This document shows positions 28,161 through 38,962 of a DNA stretch of 60,315 nt, piece after piece. How positions within the stretch are numbered: the first letter of the stretch is position 1; each line of letters begins with the position of its first letter. Under the pieces are notes generated by a model. The model searched no databases and was not told the DNA's origin. It worked only from the letters and a program-made list of their open reading frames with translations. The translations under genes and the position numbers were made by a program. The stretch comes from Burkholderiales bacterium (GTDB lineage Bacteria; Pseudomonadota; Gammaproteobacteria; Burkholderiales; Burkholderiaceae_C), in assembly GCA_003963115.1 (NCBI GenBank), contig RXJQ01000049.1, positions 1 to 60,315 of the forward strand. Direction: 5' to 3'.

Positions 28161-29109
28161 CGTTGGGCAAGCCCCAGGCGGGGTCATAGGCGGGCCCAAG
28201 AAAATACAGGCCATCCGGCGCAAAGGTGGGTGCGGCCACTTCACGGCGGCGCGCAGCCAGCACTTCTTGCACCCACGATGCCGGCCTGGTTCCCGTCCCT
28301 ACGGCCAGCAAGCAGCCCATGATGTTGCGGATCATGTGGTGCAGAAAAGCCTGGCCCTCGAAATCGAAGCGCCAATAAGCACCACGCCCATCCAGAGCCG
28401 ACATCGGGCCTTGCCCCGCCTCCGGGTAGACATCAGGCGTGGCGCCATCGAACGACGCAGCCTGGACAGGCCGGCTTGGCAATGGACTGCGTGTGATGCG
28501 GATCTCGCGCAGCAGTTTGACAGGCGTCGGGGACTGGCACATCGAGGAGCGGAAGGACGAGAAGTCGTGCTCGCCGATCAGATGCGAGGCGGCCTCCTGC
28601 ATGGCCTCCAGATTCAACGGCCTGAACACCCAGCCCACGCGCCCGGACTCCAGCGCGGGACGCACGGGGGCTTGCAGCAGGATGTAGGCATAGCGACGCC
28701 CGATGGCGCTGTTGCGCGCATGAAACCGCAAGGGCACCTCGGCGGCCCACTGCACAGCGATGTCCTTGGGCAAGAAGGTGTTGGTGCCACGCACCCAGGA
28801 AAAAGGCGCCCGTGCCATATCGGTGTCGAGGTGCACGACCTGGTTGATGCCATGCACGCCCGCATCGGTACGCCCCGCGCACAAGACCTTGATGGGCTTG
28901 GTGGCGAATTCGGTGAGTGCTGCCTCCAAGGTGTCTTGCACCGTGCCGCCATCGGGCTGGCTCTGCCACCCTTTGTACGCACAACCCAGGTAAGAAACAC
29001 CAAGGGCGACCCGCCGGATCGCCCCTGTCTTCGCGGACCCAGGCCCGCTTGCTTCGCCCGCCGGGGCCGAGGCGGCAGGCGCCTTCAACCCCGGAGATTC
29101 ACCTTGCAT
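28126..29109 (-). CDS. truA: tRNA pseudouridine synthase A
   Basis: TruA makes pseudouridine at positions 38-40 of tRNA anticodon stems. The catalytic aspartate is in VLCAGRTDAGVHGINQVVH, and ALGVSYLGCAYKGWQSQP and FLHHMIRNIMGCLLAVG are conserved. There is a Gly/Ala/Pro-rich N-terminal extension of about 30 residues before the core. The ATG at 29109 is only 6 nt after the fimV stop, so the two are co-transcribed. The 3' end runs 35 nt into the convergent kinase gene. Confidence 0.95.
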   Translation of the reverse strand: MQGESPGLKAPAASAPAGEASGPGSAKTGAIRRVALGVSYLGCAYKGWQSQPDGGTVQDTLEAALTEFATKPIKVLCAGRTDAGVHGINQVVHLDTDMARAPFSWVRGTNTFLPKDIAVQWAAEVPLRFHARNSAIGRRYAYILLQAPVRPALESGRVGWVFRPLNLEAMQEAASHLIGEHDFSSFRSSMCQSPTPVKLLREIRITRSPLPSRPVQAASFDGATPDVYPEAGQGPMSALDGRGAYWRFDFEGQAFLHHMIRNIMGCLLAVGTGTRPASWVQEVLAARRREVAAPTFAPDGLYFLGPAYDPAWGLPNVTPALGWLPAG

Positions 29110-29115
29110 GGATCA

Positions 29116-32058
29116 TCAGCCCAGACTGTCCAGCATGGTTTGGGCCTTGGACTTGAGCGCCGCGTCATGCGAGTTCTCCAGCACTTCCTGCAGGAGTTCG
29201 CGGGCACCGTCCACGTCACCAATCTGACGGAACTCCTCGGCCAGCTCGAACTTGCGGTGCATCGGATCAGCCGCAGCCACCGCCGGAGCCGGCGTGGGAG
29301 CGGGCGCAGAACCTGGTGCAGGAGCCAGCCAGTCGTCCTCAGGCGCGGGCGCCGGGGTCGGGGTCGGGGCCTGTGTGGGCTCGTTCAGATCCAGGCTCAG
29401 GCCGCCCATGTCGAACGCGGCAGGTGCCGTGGCCTGAGCAGGTGCCGGTGCACCCACATTCAGATCGAAGTCCACCGGCCCTTCTTCAGCCTTGGTGAAG
29501 GGCATGGTGATCGTGGGCAGGTCCATGCCACCGGCATCTTCAGCGTGCACCTTGGGCTGGGTCACGGTGGTTTCGACCTCGGGCAGCTCCAGCGGCGGCA
29601 GGTCACCTGCTTCCGTGGTGGGCGGCGAGACCGAATCGTTCACCTCGTCCAGCGGAGCGGGCGCGGAGATGTCCAGATCCAGATCAACCAGATGGTCAGG
29701 CGTGGGCGGCGGCTCGTAAGACGGCGCGACAGGCGCGACCGAAGCCTGCGTCGGCTCCAGCATGCTGGGTGCGGGCATCACCGAATGCGGAATCGTGCTG
29801 GCGCCCAGCATGTCGTTCGGCGTCTCGATGCTCAACGGCGTGGCAGAAGGCTGGCCACCCGGCTGGTACAGCGGGTTCTCGGGGTCGATGCCCAAGCCCA
29901 TTTCCTGCGCCTTGGCCCAGTCTTCGCCCTGGCCATTGGTCAGGTTGTAGAGCTGCACAGCCAGTTGCTCGTAGCCCTTGGTGTCACGGCGCTTGGCATA
30001 GACCTCCAGCAGCTTGGTGCGCACGGCCAGACGATCCGGCGTGCTGCGCAGGGCCTCCTTGAGGATTTCCTCGGCTTGCAAGTCACGGCCATAAGCCAGG
30101 TACACGTCGGCTTCGGCCACAGGGTCCACATCGCCGATGGCATCGAGCTGGCTCAGCGAGTAGCTCATCGAGGACGGACCGCCCGTGGCATCACGCGTAT
30201 CGACGCGCTGGCCACCGCTGGCACCGAAGAAGGAGTCGGGCTGCAGGCGGCTTTCCAGGAAGGAGGTTTCACCTGTGTCGCCACGGCGGCGCGAGCGGAA
30301 GTACATCGCGGCACCGGCCAACAGGGCCACGGCCGCACCACCGGCTGCCAGCAGCATCGGGTTGAGCGACTCCAGGAAGCCAGGCGATTCTGGCTCCTGA
30401 ACAGGCGGCGTGGGCAGGCTCGGGCGAACCGACGAAGCCACAGGCGCCGGCGCGGAGGCTTGCTCCACGGCGGCCGTGGCAGCGGCGGACGCTTGCTCGG
30501 ACGCGGCGCTGGCGACAGCCTCGGCCACCGAGACCGAAGACGCTGGCGCAGAGGCAGGCTCTGCCGCAACCGGCTTGGAAGGCGCGGGGGCCGGAGCAGG
30601 CACGGGCGCAGGCGCCGGGGCAACGGGAGCCGGCTTGCTGGCCGCCACAGGCGCGGGAGCCGGGGCTGGCGCAGGCTTGCTCGGCGCCACGGGAGCAGGA
30701 GGCGGCACCACCTTCGCGGGTGCCGGTGCAGGTGCGGGAGCGGGCGGCACCACGACCTTGGCTGGCGCAGAAGCGGCAGCGGTCTTTTCCTTGAGCTTGC
30801 GCAGGTCGTCGAGGTTCTTGGACAGCTCGGCCACGCGCGTGGCTTCTTCCTGCTTGGCGCGCTTGGCAGCCAGCTTGTCTTCAGCCGCAGGCTTGCTGGA
30901 CGAGGACATGCCGCCCTTGCTCAGGGTGAGCTTGTCGGGTGCGGGCGCTTCAGCCTGCTTCTTGTCCTGGACTTCGGCTTCCACCTTGCCCTTGGCCTGA
31001 CGCTGTGGCTGCTCCGGCGTGGTCGCGGTCACGGCACCAGCCAGATGCTGGCGGTAGGCAGCGAAGTCCGCACTTTGCGCCACGATGACCTGATGCGCCT
31101 CTTCGGCAGAGACGCTCTTGGCCTGCTCGGTCGTGGGCACATTGAGCACCACGCCCGACTTCAGGCGGTTCATGTTATTGCCCTGGAAGGCCTGCGGATT
31201 GTTGCGGTAAAGGCCAACGAGCATCTGGTCCAGCGAAACGCCAGGCTGGGCCACGCGCCCGGCAATGCGGGACAGCGAGTCGCCCTGCTTGACGCGAACG
31301 GTGTCGGCCTTGCCAGCCGGCGTCGAAGGTGCCGCCACTTCAGCGGACGGGGCCTTGGCAGTTGCCGGTGCTTCGGCTTCAGCAGGAGCCGGTGCCGGGG
31401 CGGGTGCAGGTGCACTCGCCGCAGCTTCAGACGCGGCGGGCGCGGCCTTCTTGCCCTTGCGGACCTTCAGCGGCTCAGAAGACGGTGCAGCCGCCACCGG
31501 CTTGGAAGGCTTGGCCACGGGCTCGGCCACCACGGCAGGCTCAGGTGCCGGAGCCGGTGTCGGCGGGGCGGGCGGCGCCTCGATCACGGGTGAGGTGGTC
31601 TGAGCGGTGGGGCGGGTGGTGGGAGGATCGAACAGCAACGTGTATTCGCGCACCAGTCGGCCGGAAGACCAGGACAGGTCCAGGATCACATCGACGAAGG
31701 GCTCCTGCACCGTGCGGTCGCTGGTGAGGCGCAGGTAAGGACGGCCATCGGTGCGACGCTGCAGCACGATGTTCGTGGCGGTCAGCACCTGGTTGTAGTC
31801 GACGCCAGCGGCGCGGTAAGTTTCCGGCGTGGCCACACGCACTTGCAGTGAACCCCCTTCTTCCGGCGTCATGCTCGTGACGTCGATTTCAGCGCGAAGA
31901 GGTTCGCCCAATGCCGATTGCACATTCAATTTGCCCAGGCCCAACGCCCACGTCGAAACAGGCAGTGCGGCCAAAGCAGAAAAGGCTGCGGCAACCGCAA
32001 CCTTATTCAGGGCAAATGAATTTTGGCCTTGCGGCCCGGACAACAAATGATCTTTCAA
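29116..32058 (-). CDS. fimV: FimV/HubP-like polar hub protein
   Basis: FimV is a peptidoglycan-binding inner membrane protein that organises type IV pili and other machinery at the cell pole. The signal peptide (VAVAAAFSALAALPVSTWA) is followed by the FimV domain (LGLGKLNVQSALGEPLRAEI), a LysM-like domain (near 250-310, VRVKQGDSLSRIAGRV), long Ala/Pro-rich repeats and a coiled stretch. One membrane span lies near 565-585. A cytoplasmic acidic region with TPR-like helices and the FimV C-terminal motif (FRQIGDVDGARELLQEVLEN) ends the protein. The TTG at 32058 is preferred because GGGAG lies 5 nt before it. An ATG at 32133 would spoil the signal peptide. Confidence 0.92.
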   Translation of the reverse strand: MKDHLLSGPQGQNSFALNKVAVAAAFSALAALPVSTWALGLGKLNVQSALGEPLRAEIDVTSMTPEEGGSLQVRVATPETYRAAGVDYNQVLTATNIVLQRRTDGRPYLRLTSDRTVQEPFVDVILDLSWSSGRLVREYTLLFDPPTTRPTAQTTSPVIEAPPAPPTPAPAPEPAVVAEPVAKPSKPVAAAPSSEPLKVRKGKKAAPAASEAAASAPAPAPAPAPAEAEAPATAKAPSAEVAAPSTPAGKADTVRVKQGDSLSRIAGRVAQPGVSLDQMLVGLYRNNPQAFQGNNMNRLKSGVVLNVPTTEQAKSVSAEEAHQVIVAQSADFAAYRQHLAGAVTATTPEQPQRQAKGKVEAEVQDKKQAEAPAPDKLTLSKGGMSSSSKPAAEDKLAAKRAKQEEATRVAELSKNLDDLRKLKEKTAAASAPAKVVVPPAPAPAPAPAKVVPPPAPVAPSKPAPAPAPAPVAASKPAPVAPAPAPVPAPAPAPSKPVAAEPASAPASSVSVAEAVASAASEQASAAATAAVEQASAPAPVASSVRPSLPTPPVQEPESPGFLESLNPMLLAAGGAAVALLAGAAMYFRSRRRGDTGETSFLESRLQPDSFFGASGGQRVDTRDATGGPSSMSYSLSQLDAIGDVDPVAEADVYLAYGRDLQAEEILKEALRSTPDRLAVRTKLLEVYAKRRDTKGYEQLAVQLYNLTNGQGEDWAKAQEMGLGIDPENPLYQPGGQPSATPLSIETPNDMLGASTIPHSVMPAPSMLEPTQASVAPVAPSYEPPPTPDHLVDLDLDISAPAPLDEVNDSVSPPTTEAGDLPPLELPEVETTVTQPKVHAEDAGGMDLPTITMPFTKAEEGPVDFDLNVGAPAPAQATAPAAFDMGGLSLDLNEPTQAPTPTPAPAPEDDWLAPAPGSAPAPTPAPAVAAADPMHRKFELAEEFRQIGDVDGARELLQEVLENSHDAALKSKAQTMLDSLG

Positions 32059-32371
32059 GGCGTCTCCCAAGTCGTCATGAGGTCGGCTTTTCGACCAGCG
32101 GCCAGCCCGGATCGGGAAACGATCCACGGACATGCCAGCACCTGCAGACGGTACGCAGCAGAAAACACAATAGCATCAAGCAGATACGGTGACAAGCTCA
32201 TGCAATTACTGATCTAGAGCCCCATCATGCAAATCTGGCTGAAAACAACTTCCCAGCATGAAACTAGGGGGATAGATTGTCGCCCTGGGGCAACAAAGAA
32301 CGACATTGATTTTGTGTCCAGACGTTGCAGGCGCCCTGCGAATATGCGCCCGCTAGCCCGTCCAATTCAGA
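32059..32371. other. Intergenic region between fimV and asd
   Basis: This 313-nt stretch has no convincing gene. It holds a predicted fimV promoter (32167-32195) and about 110 nt of fimV leader. A single CTAGGGGG half-site (near 32263) is not paired. No clear asd terminator was found. Confidence 0.6.
32167..32195 (-). promoter_or_regulatory. Predicted sigma-70 promoter of fimV-truA
   Basis: The minus strand shows TTGTCA (32195-32190), a 17-nt spacer and TATTGT (32172-32167). The predicted leader is about 100 nt to the TTG start of fimV. Confidence 0.5.
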
Positions 32372-33505
32372 TCACGTGTCCAGCAGAATGCGCAGCATGC
32401 GACGCAGAGGTTCGGCCGCGCCCCACAGCAACTGATCGCCAATGGTGAAGGCACCCACGTATTCGGGGCCCATGGCCAGCTTGCGGATGCGCCCCACGGG
32501 GATGGTCAGTGTGCCGGTCACGGCCACGGGCGTGAGGTCCTTGATCGTGGCTTCACGGGTGTTGGTCACAACCTTGGCCCAGGGGTTGTCGGCGGCGATC
32601 ATGGCTTCGATCTCCTGCACCGACACGTCCTTCTTGAGCTTGAAGGTCAGCGCTTGGCTGTGGCAGCGCATGGCGCCGATGCGCACGCAGAAACCATCCA
32701 CAGGCACAGCTGGCGAGTCGAAGCCTTCGCCTTGCCCCAGGATCTTGTTGGTCTCGGCCATGCCCTTCCACTCTTCCTTGGACTGGCCATTGCCCAGGTC
32801 CTTGTCGATCCAGGGGATGAGCGAACCACCCAGGGGCACACCGAAGTTGGCCGTCTCGGCCTCGGTCAGCGAACGCTGCTTGGCGATGACCTTGCGGTCG
32901 ATTTCGAGGATGGCGCTCTTGGGGTCGTCCAGCAGCGAACGCACTTCAGCGTTGAGCGTGCCGAACTGGGTCAGCAGCTCGCGCATGTGCTGGGCACCGC
33001 CGCCCGAAGCCGCCTGGTAGGTCTGGGTGGACATCCACTCGACCAGGCCCGCCTTGTACAGCGCACCCACGCCGATCAGCATGCAGCTCACCGTGCAATT
33101 GCCGCCAATCCAGTTCTTGCCACCCTTGGCCAGCGCGTTCTTGATCACCGGCATGTTGACCGGGTCCAGCACGATGATGGCATCGTCCTTCATGCGCAGC
33201 GTGGAAGCAGCATCGATCCAGTGGCCATTCCAGCCGGCCGCGCGCAGCTTGGGATAGACCTCGGTCGTGTAGTCGCCGCCTTGCGCGGTCAGGATGATGT
33301 CGCAGCGCTTGAGGTCCTCGATGCTGTAGGCATCCTTGAGCGTGGTTTCGTTCTTGGCCATCGACGGGGCCTTGCCGCCCGCGTTCGAGGTCGAGAAGAA
33401 CAGGGGCTCGATGAGACCGAAGTCGCCCTCAGCCTGCATGCGGTCCATCAAGACCGAGCCGACCATGCCGCGCCAGCCCACCAAACCAACCAGAGTCGTC
33501 GCCAT
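32372..33505 (-). CDS. asd: Aspartate-semialdehyde dehydrogenase
   Basis: Asd reduces aspartyl phosphate to the semialdehyde, the branch point for lysine, diaminopimelate, methionine and threonine. The NADP loop is [16 protein letters not shown], and the catalytic cysteine is in [28 protein letters not shown] carries the conserved catalytic histidine region. The length of 377 residues matches the Gram-negative type. The ATG at 33505 has AAGGAT before it, and an in-frame ATG at 33520 is less suitable. It ends the leuC-leuD-leuB-asd run. Confidence 0.96.
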   Translation of the reverse strand: MATTLVGLVGWRGMVGSVLMDRMQAEGDFGLIEPLFFSTSNAGGKAPSMAKNETTLKDAYSIEDLKRCDIILTAQGGDYTTEVYPKLRAAGWNGHWIDAASTLRMKDDAIIVLDPVNMPVIKNALAKGGKNWIGGNCTVSCMLIGVGALYKAGLVEWMSTQTYQAASGGGAQHMRELLTQFGTLNAEVRSLLDDPKSAILEIDRKVIAKQRSLTEAETANFGVPLGGSLIPWIDKDLGNGQSKEEWKGMAETNKILGQGEGFDSPAVPVDGFCVRIGAMRCHSQALTFKLKKDVSVQEIEAMIAADNPWAKVVTNTREATIKDLTPVAVTGTLTIPVGRIRKLAMGPEYVGAFTIGDQLLWGAAEPLRRMLRILLDT

Positions 33506-33545
33506 TTTTCTATCCTTCAAATTGAATCTTGTGTGCCTGAGGCGA

Positions 33546-34640
<1,095 letters not shown>

Positions 34641-34662
34641 TCAGCGAGGAATGTCTTTGTTG

Positions 34663-35310
34663 TTAGACGATGCGGTTGTTCAACCAGGGCTTTTGCGCCA
34701 GGCGCTCGGCCTCGTAGGCCTTGATCTTGTCGGCGTGGCGCAGGGTCAGGCCGATGTCGTCGAAGCCATTGAGCAGGCAGTACTTGCGGAAGGGCTGCAC
34801 ATCGAAGGGCAGCTCCACCCCATCGGGCTTGATCACGACCTGGCGCTCCAGATCAACAGTCAGCTCGTAGCCCGGGAAGGCGAACACCTCGTTGAACAAC
34901 TGATCAACCTGGGCCTCGCTCAGCACAATGGGCAGCAAGCCGTTCTTGAAGCTGTTGTTGAAGAAGATGTCGGCGAAGCTCGGCGCGATCATGGCGCGAA
35001 AGCCATATTGCTCCAGGGCCCAGGGTGCGTGCTCACGGCTGGAGCCGCAGCCGAAGTTCTGGCGCGCGATCAGGATGGATGCGCCCTGGTAGCGCGACTG
35101 GTTGAGCACGAAATCCGGATTGGGCTTGCGCGTGGCAGGATCCTGGCCGGGCTCGCCCGCGTCCAGATAGCGCCATTCGTCGAACAGATTGGGACCGAAG
35201 CCGGTGCGCTTGATGGACTTGAGGTATTGCTTGGGGATGATGGCGTCGGTATCGACGTTCTCCCGGTCCATCGGGGCCACCAGGCCCTTGTGAATACGGA
35301 ATGCTTGCAT
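34663..35310 (-). CDS. leuD: 3-isopropylmalate dehydratase small subunit
   Basis: LeuD is the swivelling domain subunit of isopropylmalate isomerase and pairs with LeuC. The signature [20 protein letters not shown] is fully conserved, with [14 protein letters not shown] near the N-terminus. It has 215 residues. A small lipoprotein gene lies between it and leuC, so the two subunit genes are not directly adjacent. Confidence 0.97.
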   Translation of the reverse strand: MQAFRIHKGLVAPMDRENVDTDAIIPKQYLKSIKRTGFGPNLFDEWRYLDAGEPGQDPATRKPNPDFVLNQSRYQGASILIARQNFGCGSSREHAPWALEQYGFRAMIAPSFADIFFNNSFKNGLLPIVLSEAQVDQLFNEVFAFPGYELTVDLERQVVIKPDGVELPFDVQPFRKYCLLNGFDDIGLTLRHADKIKAYEAERLAQKPWLNNRIV

Positions 35311-35316
35311 GGTGGT

Positions 35317-35448
35317 TTATTTCTTCCCGGCGTTGGAGATGGCCTCACCGGCCTTCTCGATGTCCTTGCCCATCCCCTGCACGGTGTTGCACGCAGACAG
35401 GGTCAGCACAGACAGGCTCACGAGCAGGAATACAGCCAGACGTTTCAT
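35317..35448 (-). CDS. Entericidin A/B-like small lipoprotein
   Basis: This 43-residue peptide starts MKRLAVFLLVSLSVLTLSAC. It has a basic n-region, a hydrophobic core and a lipobox (LSAC) with the lipidated Cys at position 20. The mature part NTVQGMGKDIEKAGEAISNA is the amphipathic helix typical of the entericidin EcnA/B family (N-T-x-x-G-x-G-x-D-x-x-x-x-G). It lies 6 nt before leuD and 60 nt after leuC on the same strand, so it is likely translated from the leu transcript. Entericidins are envelope toxin/antidote lipoproteins in enterobacteria. No partner gene is seen, so the role here is open. Confidence 0.85.
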   Translation of the reverse strand: MKRLAVFLLVSLSVLTLSACNTVQGMGKDIEKAGEAISNAGKK

Positions 35449-35508
35449 GATGAGAACTTGCTCCAACGACAAAACAGATGAGGTGATCGATCAGACCCGC
35501 CAAGCCCG

Positions 35509-36918
35509 TCAGGCGATGCGGCGCACGTCCACGAAATGGCCTTCCATCGCGGCGGCGGCGGCCATGGCCGGGCTCACGAGGTGGGTGCGACCACCTGCAC
35601 CTTGACGGCCTTCGAAGTTGCGGTTGCTGGTCGAGGCACAGCGCTCGCCGGGCTCCAGGCGGTCGGCATTCATGGCCAGGCACATGGAGCAGCCAGGCTC
35701 GCGCCACTCGAAACCAGCGGCCTTGAAGATCTGGTCCAGGCCTTCACGCTCGGCCTGCTCTTTCACCAGGCCGGAGCCCGGCACCACCAGCGCCAGCTTG
35801 ATGTTGGACGCCACGCGGCCACCGATCTTCTTGACCACGGCTGCGGCTTCGCGCATGTCTTCGATGCGACTGTTGGTGCACGAACCGATGAAGACCTTGT
35901 CGACGCGGATGTCGTCGATGGCCTTGTTGGGATCCAGCGCCATGTACTGCAGCGCGCGCTCCATGGCCGAACGCTTGACGGCGTCTTTTTCCTTATCGGG
36001 ATCGGGCACGCGGTCATCGATGGACAGCACCATCTCGGGCGAGGTACCCCAGGTCACTTGCGGCTTGATCTGGGTGGCATCGAGCTCGAAGACGGTGTCG
36101 AACTTGGCGTCCGGGTCGGAGTGCAGCGTGCGCCAGTAGGCCACGGCCTGATCCCATTCGACACCTGACGGCGTGAAGGGGCGGCCCTTGACGTAGTTGA
36201 TCGTGGTGTCGTCCACCGCCACAAGGCCCGCACGTGCGCCGGCCTCGATGGCCATGTTGCAGACCGTCATGCGGCCCTCCATGCTCAGGTCACGGATGGC
36301 GCTGCCAGCGAATTCGATGGTGTAGCCCGTGCCGCCGGCCGTGCCGATCTTGCCGATGATGGCCAGCACGATGTCCTTGGCGCCGCAGCCCTTGGCCAGC
36401 GTGCCCTCGACCTTGACGAGCATGTTCTTGGCCTTCTTGGCCAGCAAGGTCTGGGTGGCCAGCACGTGCTCGACTTCGGAGGTGCCGATGCCATGGGCCA
36501 GCGCGCCGAAGGCACCGTGTGTGGAGGTGTGGCTGTCACCGCAGACGACGGTCATGCCGGGCAGCGTGGCGCCCTGCTCCGGGCCGATCACGTGGACGAT
36601 GCCCTGGCGCTTGTCGCTCATCTTGAACTGCGTGAGCCCGAAGCGGTCGCAATTCTTGTCCAGGGTGTCGACCTGCAGCTTGGAGATCGGGTCGGCAATG
36701 CCTTGCGAGCGGTCGGTCGTGGGCACATTGTGGTCGCTCACGGCCAGGTTGGCCGACAGGCGCCAGACCTTGCGGCCCGAGATGTCCAGGCCTTCAAACG
36801 CCTGAGGGCTGGTGACCTCATGCACCAGATGACGGTCGATGTACAGCACGGCCGTGCCGTCTTCTTCGGTGTGGACGATGTGCTCGTCCCAGATCTTGTC
36901 GTAGAGGGTGCGTCCCAT
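35509..36918 (-). CDS. leuC: 3-isopropylmalate dehydratase large subunit
   Basis: LeuC is the 4Fe-4S aconitase-family subunit that isomerises 2- to 3-isopropylmalate. The three cluster cysteines are in [14 protein letters not shown] and in [33 protein letters not shown] is the substrate loop. It starts [15 protein letters not shown] and has 469 residues. It is the first gene of leuC-(lipoprotein)-leuD-leuB-asd. A TAAAAT-like -10 is visible about 75 nt upstream but lacks a good -35. Confidence 0.97.
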   Translation of the reverse strand: MGRTLYDKIWDEHIVHTEEDGTAVLYIDRHLVHEVTSPQAFEGLDISGRKVWRLSANLAVSDHNVPTTDRSQGIADPISKLQVDTLDKNCDRFGLTQFKMSDKRQGIVHVIGPEQGATLPGMTVVCGDSHTSTHGAFGALAHGIGTSEVEHVLATQTLLAKKAKNMLVKVEGTLAKGCGAKDIVLAIIGKIGTAGGTGYTIEFAGSAIRDLSMEGRMTVCNMAIEAGARAGLVAVDDTTINYVKGRPFTPSGVEWDQAVAYWRTLHSDPDAKFDTVFELDATQIKPQVTWGTSPEMVLSIDDRVPDPDKEKDAVKRSAMERALQYMALDPNKAIDDIRVDKVFIGSCTNSRIEDMREAAAVVKKIGGRVASNIKLALVVPGSGLVKEQAEREGLDQIFKAAGFEWREPGCSMCLAMNADRLEPGERCASTSNRNFEGRQGAGGRTHLVSPAMAAAAAMEGHFVDVRRIA

Positions 36919-37070
36919 GATGCTCAGTCACCAACGCCCTTGACGGGCAATGCAAAGGGCAAACCTGCCCCACGGAGGGAAAGATGACGATTTTAAGGCA
37001 AGGGGAGAAGGATTGCCTTGTGCAGGGAGCGGGTTTACTGGTGGAATGCCCCCACGCGCACGGCGCAGGA

Positions 37071-37100
37071 AAAAAAACCCCGGCAAGCCGGGGTTTTTTT
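37071..37100 (-). terminator. Bidirectional terminator downstream of gltA
   Basis: A perfect 13-bp stem (AAAAAAACCCCGG / CCGGGGTTTTTTT) with loop CAAG gives T-runs on both strands. It lies 33 nt after the gltA stop and shields leuC from gltA transcription. Confidence 0.92.
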
Positions 37101-37132
37101 GGGAGCCGATGCCGCGTTCAGCGGCGAGCCGG

Positions 37133-38443
37133 TCAGCGTTGGCCGATGGGCTTGACGTCGCGCTTGGGCGAGCCGACGAACAGCTGACGGGGACGGCCGA
37201 TTTTGTACTCGGGGTCGCCGATCATTTCGTTGAGCTGAGCGATCCAGCCCACGGTACGAGCCAGGGCGAAGATGGCGGTGAACAGCTGCACGGGGATACC
37301 GATGGCGCGCTGGACGATGCCGGAATAGAAGTCGACGTTCGGGTACAGCTTGCGCGACACGAAGTAGTCGTCTTCCAGGGCGATCTTTTCCAGGGCCATG
37401 GCCAGCTTGAACAGCGGGTCGTTCTGCAGACCCAGCTCGGTCAGCACTTCATGGCAGGTTTCGCGCATCAGCTTGGCGCGCGGGTCGTAGTTCTTGTATA
37501 CGCGGTGACCGAAGCCCATCAGCTTGGTCGCGGAGTTCTTATCCTTGACCTCGGTGATGAAGGTGCCGATCTTCTCGACGCCGCCATTGCGCTGGATTTC
37601 TTCCAGCATGTTCAGGGCAGCTTCGTTGGCACCGCCGTGAGCAGGGCCCCACAGGCAGGCCACGCCAGCGGCAATCGCGGCGAAGGGGTTGGTGCCCGAG
37701 GAACCGCACAGACGCACCGTGGAGGTCGAAGCGTTCTGCTCGTGGTCGGCGTGCAGGATGAAGATGCGGTCCATGGCGCGCACGAGCACGTCGTTGACCT
37801 TGTAGTCTTCGCACGGCGTGGCGAACATCATGCGCATGAAGTTCTCGGTGTACGACAGGTCGTTCTTCGGGTAAATGAAGGGCTGACCGATGGCGTACTT
37901 GTAGGCCATGGCCACGAGCGTGGGCATCTTGGCGATCAGACGGATCGCGGCGATTTCACGGTGCTCGGGGTTGTTGATGTCGGTGCTGTCGTGGTAGAAG
38001 GCCGACAGGGCACCCACCAGACCAGTCATGACGGCCATGGGGTGAGCGTCGCGACGGAAGCCACGCAGGAAGAACTGCATCTGCTCGTTGACCATGGTGT
38101 GGTTGGTCACGCGGGCGACGAAGTCGGTCTTTTGCGTCGCGTTGGGCAACTCGCCGTTCAGCAGCAGATAGCAGGTTTCCAGGAAGTCGCAGTTGGTGGC
38201 CAGCTGCTCGATGGGGTAGCCGCGGTACAGCAGCTCGCCCTTGTCGCCATCGATGTAGGTGATGGTCGAGTTGCAGGACGCGGTGGACAGGAAGCCGGGG
38301 TCGTAGGTGAACTTGCCGGTCTGGCCGTACAGCTTGCGGATGTCAATCACATCCGGGCCGACAGAGCCCTTGTAGATGGGCAGTTCCATGCTGGGGCTGC
38401 CGTCGGAGAACGACAGGGTGGCTTTCACGTCGGACGGTGTCAT
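37133..38443 (-). CDS. gltA: Citrate synthase (type II)
   Basis: GltA condenses acetyl-CoA and oxaloacetate. The protein has 436 residues from the ATG at 38443, with AGGAG 5 nt before it. The catalytic segments [29 protein letters not shown] and [16 protein letters not shown] carry the active-site His and Asp/Arg residues. The N-terminal small domain indicates the hexameric Gram-negative type. It is the last gene after sdhCDAB-sdhE, with a 135-nt gap that may hold its own promoter (GATAAT-like -10 elements are visible but not convincing). Confidence 0.97.
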   Translation of the reverse strand: MTPSDVKATLSFSDGSPSMELPIYKGSVGPDVIDIRKLYGQTGKFTYDPGFLSTASCNSTITYIDGDKGELLYRGYPIEQLATNCDFLETCYLLLNGELPNATQKTDFVARVTNHTMVNEQMQFFLRGFRRDAHPMAVMTGLVGALSAFYHDSTDINNPEHREIAAIRLIAKMPTLVAMAYKYAIGQPFIYPKNDLSYTENFMRMMFATPCEDYKVNDVLVRAMDRIFILHADHEQNASTSTVRLCGSSGTNPFAAIAAGVACLWGPAHGGANEAALNMLEEIQRNGGVEKIGTFITEVKDKNSATKLMGFGHRVYKNYDPRAKLMRETCHEVLTELGLQNDPLFKLAMALEKIALEDDYFVSRKLYPNVDFYSGIVQRAIGIPVQLFTAIFALARTVGWIAQLNEMIGDPEYKIGRPRQLFVGSPKRDVKPIGQR

Positions 38444-38578
38444 GAGCACTCCTAGGGATCGGTCTTGTGAGAGAGAAATTATCGTTGACTAGGGAAAAAC
38501 CCAAGCCGGCATTATGGGTCTTAGTCCAGGCTTACCCAGGCATTTAACTGGGGGGAACAAACAGAACTTCAGAGGACT

Positions 38579-38962
38579 TCAGGCCTTGGCCACCCGCATC
38601 ATCGACAGCACCTGCATGACTTCTGCGTTTACCAGATCGCCGTCGGGCTCCTTGCGGGCCAAAAACAAATCCAGCAGATCATTGTCAGACAGGTCCATCA
38701 ACTGAAGCAAGCCCTGGACCAGGCCAGTTGTCAGGCTTTCTCCGTGCCGCTCGAAAAACTTGTCGATGAACAAGTCGTTTTCGAGTAGGCCACGGCGGCA
38801 GCGCCAGCGCAGGCGCCTCAGAACGTCCGGATCAGGGGTCTGATCAGCGATCTGCGGCCCTGCGCCCGCCCCCTCAAGCGGACGCCGCGGATCCGGCTCT
38901 GCCGGTCCGCTGGCGTCGCCCCCTTGAGGGGGAGCGCCAAAGGCGCTTCGGGGGTGGGTCAT
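38579..38962 (-). CDS. sdhE: SdhE FAD assembly factor with repeat-derived N-terminus
   Basis: SdhE promotes covalent attachment of FAD to SdhA. The core is normal: [20 protein letters not shown] contains the RGxxE FAD-assembly motif, followed by [20 protein letters not shown]. Typical SdhE has 80-95 residues, but this frame has 127. The first ~40 residues (rich in Gly, Pro, Ala) are encoded by a structured repeat (38877-38957) also found after acnD. The ATG at 38962 overlaps the sdhB stop (ATGA) and is the only ATG, GTG or TTG in this frame before the core. Translation of the repeat is therefore likely, unless a non-canonical start is used. Confidence 0.85.
   Translation of the reverse strand: MTHPRSAFGAPPQGGDASGPAEPDPRRPLEGAGAGPQIADQTPDPDVLRRLRWRCRRGLLENDLFIDKFFERHGESLTTGLVQGLLQLMDLSDNDLLDLFLARKEPDGDLVNAEVMQVLSMMRVAKA
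38877..38957 (-). repeat. REP-like structured repeat, copy 1 (inside sdhE 5' end)
   Basis: Read on the minus strand, this 81-bp element begins CCACCCCCGAAGCGCC. It contains the hairpin AGCGCC-TTT-GGCGCT, then CCCCCTCAAGGGGG, and ends near GGCGTCCGCT. It matches the 82-bp element at 55558-55639 in the same orientation relative to the upstream gene. Both begin within 2 nt of a TGA stop. Confidence 0.85.

Noticed and set aside
28267..31593. A 1108-residue open frame on the plus strand opposite truA-fimV
   Set aside because: It is antisense to two well-supported genes. Its His/Arg/Gly-rich composition is what results from reading the Ala/Pro-rich fimV repeats backwards, and it has no domain features.
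32258..32275. CTAGGGGG half-site in the fimV-asd gap as a third PEP-CTERM-type operator
   Set aside because: Only one arm is present, there is no palindrome, and no -10 follows after 23 nt.
36919..37070. A leucine leader peptide or riboswitch upstream of leuC
   Set aside because: No leucine-codon run or recognisable riboswitch fold was found; only a weak -10-like TAAAAT is visible.
36950..38455. A 501-residue plus-strand frame opposite gltA
   Set aside because: It crosses the strong gltA terminator and mirrors the citrate synthase coding sequence.
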